A stretch of DNA of 64,000 nucleotides, taken from the NCBI RefSeq assembly GCF_014204515.1, contig NZ_JACHLI010000006.1:239920-303919 (forward strand), read 5' to 3'. This document shows, in pieces, positions 32,125-40,302 of the stretch. The translations under genes and the position numbers were made by a program. The stretch is from Pseudomonas nitroreducens (lineage in GTDB: Bacteria; Pseudomonadota; Gammaproteobacteria; Pseudomonadales; Pseudomonadaceae). Each line of letters starts with the position of its first letter. Positions within the stretch are counted from its first letter, which is position 1. The notes beneath the pieces were generated by a model. The model was given only the letters and a program-made list of their open reading frames with translations. It did no database searches and had not been told where the DNA came from.

Positions 32125-33294
32125 TCAAGTGCTGATTGCATCCGCCCAGTCCTGCATCATGCCGCGCCGCTGCTCAAGGTAGGTGGCGTGGTTGTAGGTC
32201 TCGCGGATGAAGCTTGAGTCGGCATGGGCTAACTGCCGCTCAATCCAGTCTCGGTTGTAGCCGCGGTGGTTCATTTCGGTCGAAAACATATGTCGGAACC
32301 CGTGTGGCGATTGCCGACCACGATATCCGCATGAGTCCATGGTCATCGTGGCGTAGTTCGTGCCCATGGGTCTGCTCACGTCGCTGCGGTTCGGGAAGAC
32401 ATAGCGGAATCCCTTGGAGAAGGGGAGCATGGATTCCAGCAGTTGGACCGCTTGGCGCGACAGCGGGATGACATGGTCGCGACGCATCTTCATCCGGGCA
32501 GCTGGAATGGTCCAGGTAGCGGATGGTAGATCGATCTCAGCCCATTCCGCATATCGAACCTCGCCAGGGCGGCAGGCTGTGTAGATCATCAGCAGCGTCG
32601 CCGTGACGTACATATGGCCGGTTTCGCACTCGAGAATAGCTTTCATGATCTTCGGCATCTCAGCGAAGTCGACGAAGGGACGATGTTTGTAGGTATTGAT
32701 CTTCTCGGTGACGGCGTGCATCTCTGCCGTTGGGTTCGACTCAGTTACGCCGGTCGCAATAGCGTACTTGAATACCTGTCCGATCCACTGGCGCGTCTTC
32801 ACGGCTGAGGTAATGGCACTTCTTGCCTCGATCTTTCTGATCAGCGCGATGATATCCGCGCGCCGTATAGACGTGATCTGCCGCTGGCCGAAAGCAGGCA
32901 ACACGTCATTCTCCATCGCGATTCGAATTCCCTTCCTAGTCCCCGCCGCAATAGTCCCCTCCCTGAATCTGAACCATTCCTCATAGACCTTCTTGAAGGT
33001 CTGTCCATGGGCCTCGATCTGGCCTTCCTTCGCCTCCTTCCTTGATTCGCGCGGGTCGACCCCGTTCGCAACGTCTTCTCGCGCCTCATCCCGGCGAACT
33101 CGTGCCTCCTTCAATCCGATTTCTGGGTAGGTCCCCAATGATATGCGGGCCTGCTTTCCCAGCCAGGTGAAGCGGAAGTGCCAGCTTTTCACGCCATTGG
33201 CAGCGATATAGAGGGTTAGCCCGAGAGAGTCAGCAAGCGTGTAAGCCTTTTCCTTCGGCTTGGCCTGCCGCACGGCGGTGTCCGTGAGCGCCAT
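32125..33294 (-). CDS. int: Tyrosine recombinase, phage integrase (DUF4102 type)
   Basis: A 389-residue P4-like integrase. N-terminal DUF4102 arm domain (ALTDTAVRQAKPKEKAYTLAD, SLGLTLYIAANGVKSWHFRF, SLGTYPEIGLKEAR), core-binding domain, then the catalytic domain with Arg in ACRPGEVRYAEW, HGFRHMFSTEM (HxxR) and nucleophile Tyr in RETYNHATYLEQRR, after LAHADSSFI. It integrates and excises the prophage. I use ATG 33294 (MALTDTAV); GTG 33306 is in frame upstream. Its own promoter region contains repeated GATGTACT words. It is the last phage gene before the chromosome. Confidence 0.92.
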   Translation of the reverse strand: MALTDTAVRQAKPKEKAYTLADSLGLTLYIAANGVKSWHFRFTWLGKQARISLGTYPEIGLKEARVRRDEAREDVANGVDPRESRKEAKEGQIEAHGQTFKKVYEEWFRFREGTIAAGTRKGIRIAMENDVLPAFGQRQITSIRRADIIALIRKIEARSAITSAVKTRQWIGQVFKYAIATGVTESNPTAEMHAVTEKINTYKHRPFVDFAEMPKIMKAILECETGHMYVTATLLMIYTACRPGEVRYAEWAEIDLPSATWTIPAARMKMRRDHVIPLSRQAVQLLESMLPFSKGFRYVFPNRSDVSRPMGTNYATMTMDSCGYRGRQSPHGFRHMFSTEMNHRGYNRDWIERQLAHADSSFIRETYNHATYLEQRRGMMQDWADAIST

Positions 33295-33585
33295 CAGTAC
33301 ATTCACCCAGTCGGTTCAGTTCGATGTACTGGAGGATGTACTAAATAGCGTGGGCTGGGAAGGTCCCGCATGACACTCGCCGACACTGCGTATAAAGCGA
33401 TATCGCTTGCTCGGCGAGGATTCAGGTTCTCGGCGGTTTTGGGAGGTAAGAGAACGTGGAACCCTTGAACAGTTCCAAGATAGCGTGCTCTGTGACGATC
33501 GCCGGTCAGAAGACGGACCGGCCGGAAAATGGGCGCACAGTCTACCACTATCGCGCTGGCCGGGCCGGTGGACCCGGCCAGCGGC
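33295..33585. other. Phage-chromosome junction region with repeats; candidate attR
   Basis: No convincing gene here. Next to the integrase start are two direct GATGTACT copies (33323-33330, 33335-33342) 12 bases apart, with a third, inverted AGTACAT at the integrase start. Further right is a nested inverted repeat: CTCGCCGA (33377-33384) and TCGGCGAG (33411-33418) enclose the palindrome AAGCGATATCGCTT (33395-33408). A strong stem GCTGGCCGGG (33555-33564) / CCCGGCCAGC (33573-33582) abuts the norR stop and may end norR transcription, though a T-run is missing. The att core must lie somewhere in this segment, but the left copy is outside the window. Confidence 0.45.
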
Positions 33586-35145
33586 TCACTTGATCGCCAG
33601 GCGCTTCGCCAGGCGGTTGAGGTTGGCGCGGTCCAGCCCCATCTCGCGTGCCACGGCGGCCCAATTGCCGGCATGCCGTTCCAGGCTCTGGCTGATCAGG
33701 CGGCGTTGGAAGGCCTCGGTAGCCGGGCGCAGTTCGCCAGTGGGTTCGGCGTCCTGGGGGCTTTGCTGCGGGTGGCCGGCGGGCTCATCGGCGCTGGGCT
33801 GCAAGGCGTTCAAGGTGAGATCGTCGACGCCCAGGCTGAGGATGCGCGAGCGCTGCGAATGGTTCGCCAGGGCCCTGAGTGAGGCGCGGCCGATCAGGTG
33901 CTCCAGCTCGCGCACATTGCCTGGCCAGGAGTAACTCGCCAGCGCTGCCTGGGCCTCGCGGGTCAGGCGCAGGCTGCGCAGGCCCAGGCGTGGGCGGTTC
34001 TGCTCGAGGAAGTAGCCGGCCAGCAGCAACACGTCGTTGCCGCGCTCGCGCAGCGGCGGCACGCGCAGCGGGTAGACGCTCAGGCGATGGTAGAGGTCGG
34101 CGCGGAAGCGCCCGGCGCGGACTTCCTCGGCCAGATCGCGGTTGGTGGCGGCGATCAGGCGCACATCCACATGGTGTTCGCGGTCCGAGCCCAGGCGCTG
34201 CAACTGGCCGCTCTGCAGCACGCGCAGCAGCTTGGCCTGGATCGCCAGGGGCAACTCGCCCACTTCGTCGAGGAACAGGGTGCCGCCATCGGCCAGTTCG
34301 AACTTGCCGCTTCGCGCGCCCACGGCGCCGGAAAAGGCGCCGCGCACGTGGCCGAACAGCTCGCTTTCCACCAGGGATTCGGGCAGTGCTGCGCAGTTCA
34401 GGCTGATCAGCGGTTTACCGCGGCGCAACGAGTTGGCGTGGATCGATTGGGCCACCAGTTCCTTGCCGACGCCGGTCTCGCCAGTGATCAGTACGCTCAG
34501 GTCGCTGCCGGCCACCACCTGGATTTCACCCATCAGCGCCTGGTGCGCCTTGCTCTGGCCGATCAGCTCCCTGGGCTGGTCGCCGGAAGCGCGCTGGTAG
34601 GCATCGGCGCGCTGCTGCTCGTGCTCGGCGAGCAGCCGCAGATCGAGCATGCGCTGGCCGGCCTTGACCGTGGCGGCGGCCAGGCTGGCGAAGGCTTCGA
34701 GATTGTCCAGATCGCTGGCGGAGAATCGCTCCGGGTCCAGCGCATCGAGGGTCAGCAGTCCCCAGGGCTGCTCGTCCACCAGCAGCGGGCAACCCAGGCA
34801 GTCGTGGACTTCCAGGTGGCCGTGGAGGCCTTCCACCAGGCCGTCGTAGGGATCGGGGAGGCCGCAGTCGGCGGCGAAATGCGTCGGCCCCGGATGCTCG
34901 ATCAGGGCCCGCAGGCGCGGGTGTTCGCTGATCTTGAAGCGGCGGCCGAGGGTATCCCGGCTCAGGCCGTCGACGGCCAGTGGCACCAGTTGATCGCCTT
35001 CCAGGCGCAGCAGCGCCGTGGCATCGCAGGGCAGCAGGCCGCGCAGGGCTTCCAGCAAGCGCCGGTAGCGCTCGTCATCGGGCAGCTCGCGGGACAGGTC
35101 AGCGACCAGCGGGAGGAGGGTGGCCAGCAACGGATTGCGAGTCAT
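33586..35145 (-). CDS. norR: NO-responsive sigma54 activator NorR / FhpR
   Basis: A 519-residue enhancer-binding protein. The N-terminal GAF domain (about 15-170) should sense nitric oxide through a non-haem iron. The AAA+ domain has GETGVGKE (Walker A), GHVRGAFSGA (the sigma54-contact loop, GAFSGA instead of the usual GAFTGA), and GGTLFLDEVGELP (Walker B). The C-terminal Fis-type HTH is LERHAGNWAAVAREMGLDRANLNRLAKRL. It activates fhp, which diverges from it. I use ATG 35143-35145; one NorR box overlaps this start, suggesting autoregulation. In P. aeruginosa the same gene is called fhpR. Confidence 0.9.
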   Translation of the reverse strand: MTRNPLLATLLPLVADLSRELPDDERYRRLLEALRGLLPCDATALLRLEGDQLVPLAVDGLSRDTLGRRFKISEHPRLRALIEHPGPTHFAADCGLPDPYDGLVEGLHGHLEVHDCLGCPLLVDEQPWGLLTLDALDPERFSASDLDNLEAFASLAAATVKAGQRMLDLRLLAEHEQQRADAYQRASGDQPRELIGQSKAHQALMGEIQVVAGSDLSVLITGETGVGKELVAQSIHANSLRRGKPLISLNCAALPESLVESELFGHVRGAFSGAVGARSGKFELADGGTLFLDEVGELPLAIQAKLLRVLQSGQLQRLGSDREHHVDVRLIAATNRDLAEEVRAGRFRADLYHRLSVYPLRVPPLRERGNDVLLLAGYFLEQNRPRLGLRSLRLTREAQAALASYSWPGNVRELEHLIGRASLRALANHSQRSRILSLGVDDLTLNALQPSADEPAGHPQQSPQDAEPTGELRPATEAFQRRLISQSLERHAGNWAAVAREMGLDRANLNRLAKRLAIK

Positions 35146-35254
35146 ATTGACCTCGTTGTAGTCGTTTTGACTAATTAAAATTGAGGTCATTATGACTCAT
35201 ATTTCTTCAGGGTGCCCGAAAATACGGGGCTGCAGCATTGGCACGCTTCCTGAA
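35141..35254 (+). promoter_or_regulatory. Three NorR boxes and a sigma54 promoter upstream of fhp
   Basis: Three GT-N7-AC palindromes of the form GTC-N5-GAC are present: GTCATATTGAC (35141-35151), GTCGTTTTGAC (35161-35171) and GTCATTATGAC (35186-35196). Downstream is a -24/-12 element, TTGGCACG-CTTC-CTGA (35238-35253). The -24 part is consensus; the -12 part reads CTGA where TTGC is usual. This is the NorR enhancer-promoter arrangement known from E. coli norVW, where three sites are needed. Confidence 0.75.
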
Positions 35255-35317
35255 ATACCTCCTCCAGCAAGCACAGGCAGCTCCCACTCACTGCCTGGCC
35301 AACCCGAGGAGATGTCC

Positions 35318-36499
35318 ATGCTGTCCAACGAACACCGTACCCTGGTCAAGGCCACCGTCCCGCTGCTGGAGACCGGCGGCGAGACCCTGACCCAGCACTT
35401 CTACCAGATGATGCTCAGCGAGTACCCGGAAGTTCGTCCGCTGTTCAACCAGGCGCACCAGGCCTCCGGCGACCAGCCCCGCGCGCTGGCCAACGGCGTG
35501 CTGATGTACGCCCGCCATATCGATGAGCTGGAGCAGCTCGGCCCGCTGGTGGCGAAGATCGTCAACAAGCACGTTGCCCTGCAGATCCAGCCGGAGCATT
35601 ACCCCATCGTCGGCAGCTGCCTGCTGCGGGCGATCCGTGAAGTGCTGGGCGAGGAGATCGCCACCGACGCGGTGATCGACGCCTGGGCCGCCGCCTACGG
35701 CCAACTGGCCGAGATCCTGATCGGCGCGGAGGAGTCGGTCTACCAGCAGAACGAGCAGCAGCAGGGTGGCTGGCGCGGCGCGCGGCGCTTCCGTATCGCC
35801 CGCAAGGAAGCCGAGAGCGAGGAGATCACCTCCTTCTACTTCCAGCCGCTGGACGGCGAGCCGCTGCTGGACTTCCAGCCCGGCCAGTACATCGGCCTGT
35901 CCCTGGACCTCGCGGGTGAAGAAGTGCGCCGCACCTATTCGCTGTCCGACGCGCCCAATGGCCGCGAGTACCGCATCAGCGTCAAGCGCGAGCCCGAAGG
36001 CAAGGTATCGAACTACCTGCACGACCGCCTGAGCGTGGGCGACGAGCTGGACCTGTTCCCGCCGGCCGGCGATTTCGTCCTGCGCGCTGGCGACAAGCCC
36101 CTGGCGCTGATCACCGCGGGCGTGGGCATCACCCCGGCGCTGGCGATGCTCAAGCCGGCGCTGGAGTCCGGTCGCGAAGTGCACTTCATCCACTGCGCCC
36201 GCCACGGCGGCGTGCATGCGTTCCGCGAATGGGTCGAGGCGCAGTCCGACGCGCATCCGCAGCTCAAGCACTACTTCTGCTACAGCGAGCCGCGCGAGCA
36301 GGACGCGTCCCATGTCGAAGGCTTCCTCAGCCGTGAGCTGCTGGCCGACTGGCTGCCGGAAGACCGCGACCTGGATGCCTACTTCCTCGGGCCCAAGCCG
36401 TTCATGGCCCAGGTGAAGCGCCACCTGCGCGACATCGGCGTGCCCGAGCAGCAGTCCCACTACGAGTTCTTCGGCCCGGCCAGCGCGCTGGAGGCCTGA
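35318..36499 (+). CDS. fhp: Flavohaemoprotein, nitric oxide dioxygenase
   Basis: A 393-residue Hmp-type enzyme that oxidises NO to nitrate with O2 and NAD(P)H. Globin domain (1-140) with Tyr29, Gln53 and proximal His85 in the standard positions; FAD-binding domain with RRTYSLSDAPNG near residue 205; NAD domain with ITAGVGITPALAML and a C-terminal YEFFGPA. I use ATG 35318 because GAGGAG abuts the earlier ATG 35312. Expression should depend on NorR and sigma54 via the upstream boxes. It heads the NO block with ppyR and nnrS. Confidence 0.93.
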   Translation: MLSNEHRTLVKATVPLLETGGETLTQHFYQMMLSEYPEVRPLFNQAHQASGDQPRALANGVLMYARHIDELEQLGPLVAKIVNKHVALQIQPEHYPIVGSCLLRAIREVLGEEIATDAVIDAWAAAYGQLAEILIGAEESVYQQNEQQQGGWRGARRFRIARKEAESEEITSFYFQPLDGEPLLDFQPGQYIGLSLDLAGEEVRRTYSLSDAPNGREYRISVKREPEGKVSNYLHDRLSVGDELDLFPPAGDFVLRAGDKPLALITAGVGITPALAMLKPALESGREVHFIHCARHGGVHAFREWVEAQSDAHPQLKHYFCYSEPREQDASHVEGFLSRELLADWLPEDRDLDAYFLGPKPFMAQVKRHLRDIGVPEQQSHYEFFGPASALEA

Positions 36500-36505
36500 A
36501 CCTGA

Positions 36506-36531
36506 GCGCCGGCCCGAGGGCGGGCCGGCGC
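36506..36531 (+). terminator. Intercistronic GC hairpin between fhp and ppyR
   Basis: GCGCCGGCCCG (36506-36516) and CGGGCCGGCGC (36521-36531) make a perfect 11-base stem with an AGGG loop. There is no T-run, and the ppyR ribosome site begins 6 bases later, so it is more likely an mRNA-stabilising or partial attenuation structure than a full terminator. Confidence 0.5.
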
Positions 36532-36548
36532 AACCGAGGAGGTGTGTG

Positions 36549-36806
36549 ATGGAAAGTCTTTTTGCCTGCCCGCAACGCAACCTGTCGATGTCCTGGTCGT
36601 TGCTCAGCGGCGGTCTGGTGCTTCTGCTGCTGGGCATCGCCGGCGCCTATGTCGTCGACGGCCAGTTGAACCTGCAAAGCATTGTCGCAGCGCATGCCTT
36701 CACCATCCTCGGCCCGACATTATTGAAGCTGGGTTACGTGCTGCGGCTGATCGCCCAGCACCAGATGCGCAAGGACGGCTGGGAGGCTTGCTGTGTTACT
36801 GGTTGA
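36549..36806 (+). CDS. ppyR: Small membrane protein PpyR-like
   Basis: An 85-residue protein with two membrane segments (WSLLSGGLVLLLLGIAGAYVV; IVAAHAFTILGPTLLKLGYVLRL) and a short basic-acidic tail. By position between fhp and the nnrS gene and by size it corresponds to P. aeruginosa PpyR, reported to influence psl and pyoverdine gene expression. The ATG at 36549 has GAGGAGG upstream. It overlaps nnrS by 14 bases, indicating co-transcription with it and probably with fhp. Confidence 0.7.
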   Translation: MESLFACPQRNLSMSWSLLSGGLVLLLLGIAGAYVVDGQLNLQSIVAAHAFTILGPTLLKLGYVLRLIAQHQMRKDGWEACCVTG

Positions 36807-37983
36807 TCGAAAGGCTCTGCTGACCATCCCGCCGCTGTGGCGCCTGGGCTTCCGCCCGTTCTTCCTCGGCGGCGCAGTGTTTGCGCTGATCGGCATCGCG
36901 GCCTGGGCGGCGGTCCTTGCCGGCGTGCTGCCGGCCTGGCAACCCCTGGGCGGCTTGCTGGCCTGGCACCGGCATGAAATGCTCTTCGGCTTTGCCACGG
37001 CGATCATCGCCGGCTTCCTGCTGACCGCGGTACAGACCTGGACCGGCCGCCCCGGCGTCAGCGGCAGACCCTTGATGCTGCTGGCGCTGGTCTGGCTGGC
37101 GGCGCGACTGGGCTGGCTGGTGGGTGCTCCGCTCTGGCTGGTCACTGCGCTGGAACTGGCGTTCCTGCCGGCGCTGGCCTTCTTCATCGGCCGCAGCCTG
37201 TGGCAGGTGCGGCAGAAGCGTAACTACCCGATCATCGCGGTGCTGAGCCTGCTGACGCTCGCCGACGCACTGGTGATGGCCGGCCTCTGGACCGGCAACG
37301 ACAGCTGGCAGCGGGGCGGCGCATTGGGCGCTCTCTGGCTGGTGGCGGCGCTGATGGGCCTGATCGGCGGCCGGGTGATTCCCTTCTTCACCCAGCGCGG
37401 TCTGGGGCGCAGCGCCCAGGTGCCGGCGTGGAACTGGCTGGATAATTCGCTGCTGGGCGGCACGATGCTGGTGGCGGTGTTGACGGCTATCGGCATCGGC
37501 CTGACCCCGCATCCGCTGGTGGGCCTGATGTTCGCCGCACTGGCCGTGGGGCATCTGATCCGCCTGTGGCGCTGGTATGACAAGGACTACTGGGGCGTGC
37601 CGCTGCTCTGGTCGCTGCACCTGGCCTACCTGTGGATGCTGCTGGCGCCGGCAGGCATGGCGCTGTGGCACTTCTCTCCGACCTTCAACCCGAGCCTGGC
37701 GATCCATGCGCTTACCGTGGGCGGCGTCGGCGGGCTTATCCTGGCGATGGTTGCGCGGGTCAGCCTCGGCCACACCGGCCGTCCGCTGCAGCCGCCGAAG
37801 GTGATGGCCTGGGCCTTTGCGCTGCTCAACCTGGGCGTCGTCGCGCGGGTGCTGCTGGTGATCTGGTGGCCGCTGGAAGGCCTGAGCATCGCGGCGGTTT
37901 GCTGGGTGGCGGCTTTCCTGCTGTTCACCTGGCACTACGGGCCGATGTTCTGGAAGCCGCGGGTGGATGGGCAGCCGGGCTGA
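36793..37983 (+). CDS. nnrS: NnrS family haem-copper membrane protein
   Basis: A 396-residue membrane protein with about 12 hydrophobic segments. NnrS marks: WRLGFRPFFLGGAVFA at the start, AWHRHEMLFGFATAIIAGFLLTAVQTWTGRPG, GGRVIPFFTQRGLG, IHALTVGGVGGLILAMVARVSLGHTGRPL. The conserved histidines in these motifs are metal or haem ligands in the family. NnrS relieves nitrosative stress on iron sites in other bacteria. GTG start, overlapping ppyR. Confidence 0.88.
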   Translation: MLLVDRKALLTIPPLWRLGFRPFFLGGAVFALIGIAAWAAVLAGVLPAWQPLGGLLAWHRHEMLFGFATAIIAGFLLTAVQTWTGRPGVSGRPLMLLALVWLAARLGWLVGAPLWLVTALELAFLPALAFFIGRSLWQVRQKRNYPIIAVLSLLTLADALVMAGLWTGNDSWQRGGALGALWLVAALMGLIGGRVIPFFTQRGLGRSAQVPAWNWLDNSLLGGTMLVAVLTAIGIGLTPHPLVGLMFAALAVGHLIRLWRWYDKDYWGVPLLWSLHLAYLWMLLAPAGMALWHFSPTFNPSLAIHALTVGGVGGLILAMVARVSLGHTGRPLQPPKVMAWAFALLNLGVVARVLLVIWWPLEGLSIAAVCWVAAFLLFTWHYGPMFWKPRVDGQPG

Positions 37984-37990
37984 TCGGCGG

Positions 37991-38334
37991 TTCGCGAGCA
38001 AGCTCGCTCCTGCAGGAGGCCTGCGGGTGCTCTTGTAGGAGCGAGCTTGCTCGCGAACGGCACGGCACCGAGTTGATCGCGAAGCCTAGTGCAGGATCGT
38101 AGGGCGCATAACGCGCCAGCGTTGTCCGCCATCAGCCATCCGCCATGAGGCAATCGGCGGATAACCCGTTCCGGGTTATGCGCCCTACGGCCTTGATCGG
38201 CAGTTCCCCATGAAACGGTTCGTGGGCAAGGTCTGCTTGTACACGTTCCGGCCAGCTTAGGAGCGGACTCTGTCCGCGATGACTTCCCCACCGCTGAGCG
38301 GCCGCGGGTCGATCGCGGACGAAGTCCGCTCCTA
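37991..38334. repeat. Cluster of three REP-like inverted repeats
   Basis: Three different inverted repeats sit side by side in the 369-base gap. (1) TTCGCGAGCAAGCTCGCTCC at 37991 with its complement ending 38057. (2) GTAGGGCGCATAACGCGCC at 38099 with GGTTATGCGCCCTAC ending 38188. (3) TAGGAGCGGACTCTGTCCGC at 38258 with its near complement ending 38334. All have REP-type stem organisation. No gene is seen between them. Type 2 recurs at 48111-48186; types 1 and 3 recur near 42.7 kb. Confidence 0.75.
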
Positions 38335-38352
38335 CGCACGTGCGCAATAGCC

Positions 38353-38730
38353 TTATCGGGCCTGACGCAGCCGCTTGAGCTCGTCGTTCAGCCAGGCCCC
38401 GGCATCCTGCTTGCCGGCCGGGCAGTTCACCTCGTAGCGCCTGCCGCTCATGCTGCTCTTGGATGCCGCGCGCTCGATGAAGTCCTCGGCACTGCTGACA
38501 AGGTCTTTCTTCTCCAGATAGTCGAGCTTCTTCTGCAGATGCGCGCGAGCCTCGCTGGCGGGGTATTCGCTGCCGTTGCGGATGAACACGCAATCGCTCT
38601 GGCCGATGAAGGTGAGCAATTGCCCGACCTCCTGCTGCGCCTTCGCGTCCAGCGCAGCTTGCGTGTCGACGGCGCACAGCAGGAGGCTGGCCAGCAGCGG
38701 AAGGGTCTGGAGTTTGCGGAGTAGAGACAT
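38353..38730 (-). CDS. DUF5329 family secreted protein
   Basis: A 125-residue exported protein. A signal peptide (residues 1-25, LQTLPLLASLLLCAVDTQA) precedes a domain with VGQLLTFIGQSDCVFIRNGSEYPASEARAHLQKKLDYL, AEDFIERAASKSSMSGRRYEVNCPAG and a terminal AWLNDELKRLR, the DUF5329 pattern with two conserved cysteines probably forming a disulphide. Function is unknown. It follows the patatin-like gene on the same strand by 33 bases and may be co-transcribed with it. Confidence 0.75.
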   Translation of the reverse strand: MSLLRKLQTLPLLASLLLCAVDTQAALDAKAQQEVGQLLTFIGQSDCVFIRNGSEYPASEARAHLQKKLDYLEKKDLVSSAEDFIERAASKSSMSGRRYEVNCPAGKQDAGAWLNDELKRLRQAR

Positions 38731-38763
38731 GGCGGTTCCCTGCCTGAAGGACGAAACCGCCGA

Positions 38764-39846
38764 TTATGTCAGCGGCTGCAGGCGTTCGCCCAGCTTGCCG
38801 CTGTCCACCAATTCAAGGAACTCGTCGCCCAGGCGCCGGCTCTCGTCCATCGCCTTGCGCCAATAACGCTCGCGACCCGCGTCATCGCCGAGGTAGCGGT
38901 GGAAGTCCTTCCGGTCCGGCAGCTTGTTGTGCGGCAGCCCCGCCAGGTACTCCCTCGACGGTGCCAGCAGCAGGACGTCCTGCAGGCGGCCGGCGTCGCC
39001 GCGGCGCCAGGGCAGGCCCTTGTCGAACCAGCCGGGGATGACCTTGTCGGTGAAGTGCGGGTAGAGCACCACGCCTTCGGGCAGGTAGGGCAGGTCCAGG
39101 TGGTAGTCCAGCAGGCCGCCGTCGCGGTAGGTGCCGGGTCCGGCACCGGGAATGTCGCGCACGCCTTCCATGACCATGGGGATGGAGCCGGAGGCGAGCA
39201 GGGCGTGGCGCAGGTTGGCCAGGCCCAGGTGCAGGTAGCGCGAGGGGAAGTCCGACAGCGCCTCCAGCGGTGGTGCGCGGCGGGCGTCGTGGATGATCAG
39301 CCGCTCGAAGTGGCGGTGCAGGTGACGGCGGCCGACCAGGTTGTCGCGGATCACTGCGCCCAGGCCCAGGCCGAGGTTGGCCTTGCCGTCCTGCGCCAGC
39401 CGGCCGTGGCTCTTCACCACCACCACGTTGAGGCGGTACCAGGGGTTGTCCAGCACGTTGGCGTCGTGGCCGCCGAGCAGGTCGTCGAGCATCTTCGCGC
39501 AGCTTTTCGACACCTCGCCGATGCTGGCGTTGCGGGCAAAGCGCTGCTGGGTGTAGAGCTCGCCCAGGCGGCGGATGCCTGCGGCCGGGTCGGGCAGGCA
39601 GGCGCTGGCGAAGCGCCAGGAGCCGATGGAAGCGCCGATCAGCGAGCGCTCGCGGGGCGCGCGCGGCAGCCATTCACCAAACAGCGCAAGGTCCAGGCCC
39701 TGGATGCCCAGGGCTTTCGGGCCGCCGGCAGCACCGGGGATGATTCCTACATCGGCGGGGGACAGGCCCTGCTCGCGGATGCGTTGGAGCGCGCGGGCGC
39801 CGGCCTTGAGGGTGAGGGCAGGGGTCTTGATCTGGATGGCGGTCAT
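38764..39846 (-). CDS. Patatin-like phospholipase
   Basis: A 360-residue protein with the patatin catalytic dyad: nucleophile serine in IGASIGSW (GxSxG, about residues 71-77) and aspartate in YRDGGLLD, plus an oxyanion region GAAGGPKALG. It probably hydrolyses acyl esters of lipids. No signal peptide or clear membrane segment is visible. It diverges from the PepSY-bqsRS operon across a 147-base gap. Confidence 0.8.
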   Translation of the reverse strand: MTAIQIKTPALTLKAGARALQRIREQGLSPADVGIIPGAAGGPKALGIQGLDLALFGEWLPRAPRERSLIGASIGSWRFASACLPDPAAGIRRLGELYTQQRFARNASIGEVSKSCAKMLDDLLGGHDANVLDNPWYRLNVVVVKSHGRLAQDGKANLGLGLGAVIRDNLVGRRHLHRHFERLIIHDARRAPPLEALSDFPSRYLHLGLANLRHALLASGSIPMVMEGVRDIPGAGPGTYRDGGLLDYHLDLPYLPEGVVLYPHFTDKVIPGWFDKGLPWRRGDAGRLQDVLLLAPSREYLAGLPHNKLPDRKDFHRYLGDDAGRERYWRKAMDESRRLGDEFLELVDSGKLGERLQPLT

Positions 39847-39930
39847 GCGGGCCTCGCTGTGGCAGGCCGCGATTATAGAGCCTGTACGGAAGGATCAAGG
39901 ATACTTCACGGGGTGAATGTGTCTTGCCGA

Positions 39931-39946
39931 TTCAGCTTGGGTTAAG
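39931..39946 (+). promoter_or_regulatory. BqsR-like box upstream of the PepSY-bqsRS operon
   Basis: TTCAG-CTTGGG-TTAAG (39931-39946) matches the reported BqsR site TTAAG-N6-TTAAG with one mismatch and exact spacing. It lies 47 bases upstream of the first PepSY gene start, where an activator of this operon would bind, implying autoregulation. Confidence 0.6.
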
Positions 39947-39993
39947 TCCTTCGCCGTAGCCTGTCAGCAGTGAAATTCCTACGGAGGTACTCC

Positions 39994-40302
39994 ATGAAAT
40001 GGCTGCTGACCCTGACCGCGCTGTCCGCCTTGCTGCTGGGCACCGGCGTCGCCACGGCCCACGACATCGGTCCGGACGAGGCCCTGCGCCTGCGCGATGC
40101 CGGCACCATCCGCAATTTCGAGGAGCTCAACCGCACCGCGCTGGCCAAGCATGCGGGCGGTTCGGTGTACGATAGCGAGCTTGAGCTGGAGCACGGCCGC
40201 TACCTGTACAAGGTCGACCTGAAGGACGCCCAGGGCGTCAAATGGGACGTCGAACTGGACGCGGTTACCGGCGAAGTCCTCACCGATCACCAGGACGACT
40301 GA
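39994..40302 (+). CDS. PepSY domain periplasmic protein 1
   Basis: A 102-residue secreted protein: signal peptide (KWLLTLTALSALLLGTGVATA), then a PepSY-type domain beginning HDIGPDEALRLRDAGTI and ending WDVELDAVTGEVLTDHQDD. The acidic, metal-binding-looking end fits a role in cation response next to a two-component system. I use ATG 39994 with GGAGG upstream. Its stop overlaps the next PepSY gene (TGATG); the two are paralogues. Confidence 0.8.
   Translation: MKWLLTLTALSALLLGTGVATAHDIGPDEALRLRDAGTIRNFEELNRTALAKHAGGSVYDSELELEHGRYLYKVDLKDAQGVKWDVELDAVTGEVLTDHQDD

Noticed and set aside
33377..33418. tRNA or tmRNA 3' end as integration target
   Set aside because: The palindromes do not form a cloverleaf and there is no TPsiC-like GGTTCGA arm or CCA end.
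33555..33582. Strong rho-independent terminator for norR
   Set aside because: The 10-base stem is convincing but no T-run follows on the minus strand, so it is kept only as a note in the junction entry.
33303..33674. Minus-strand frame of 123 codons between integrase and norR
   Set aside because: It overlaps the norR end in another register and crosses the junction repeats; arginine/proline-rich product with no family resemblance.
33898..35178. Plus-strand frame of 426 codons opposite norR
   Set aside because: Shadow of the high-GC norR gene; glutamine/alanine/valine-rich product without domain signs.
35288..36637. Minus-strand frame of 449 codons opposite fhp
   Set aside because: Shadow of the flavohaemoprotein gene.
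37991..38334. CRISPR array
   Set aside because: The repeats are inverted pairs of different families, without regular spacing or unique spacers.
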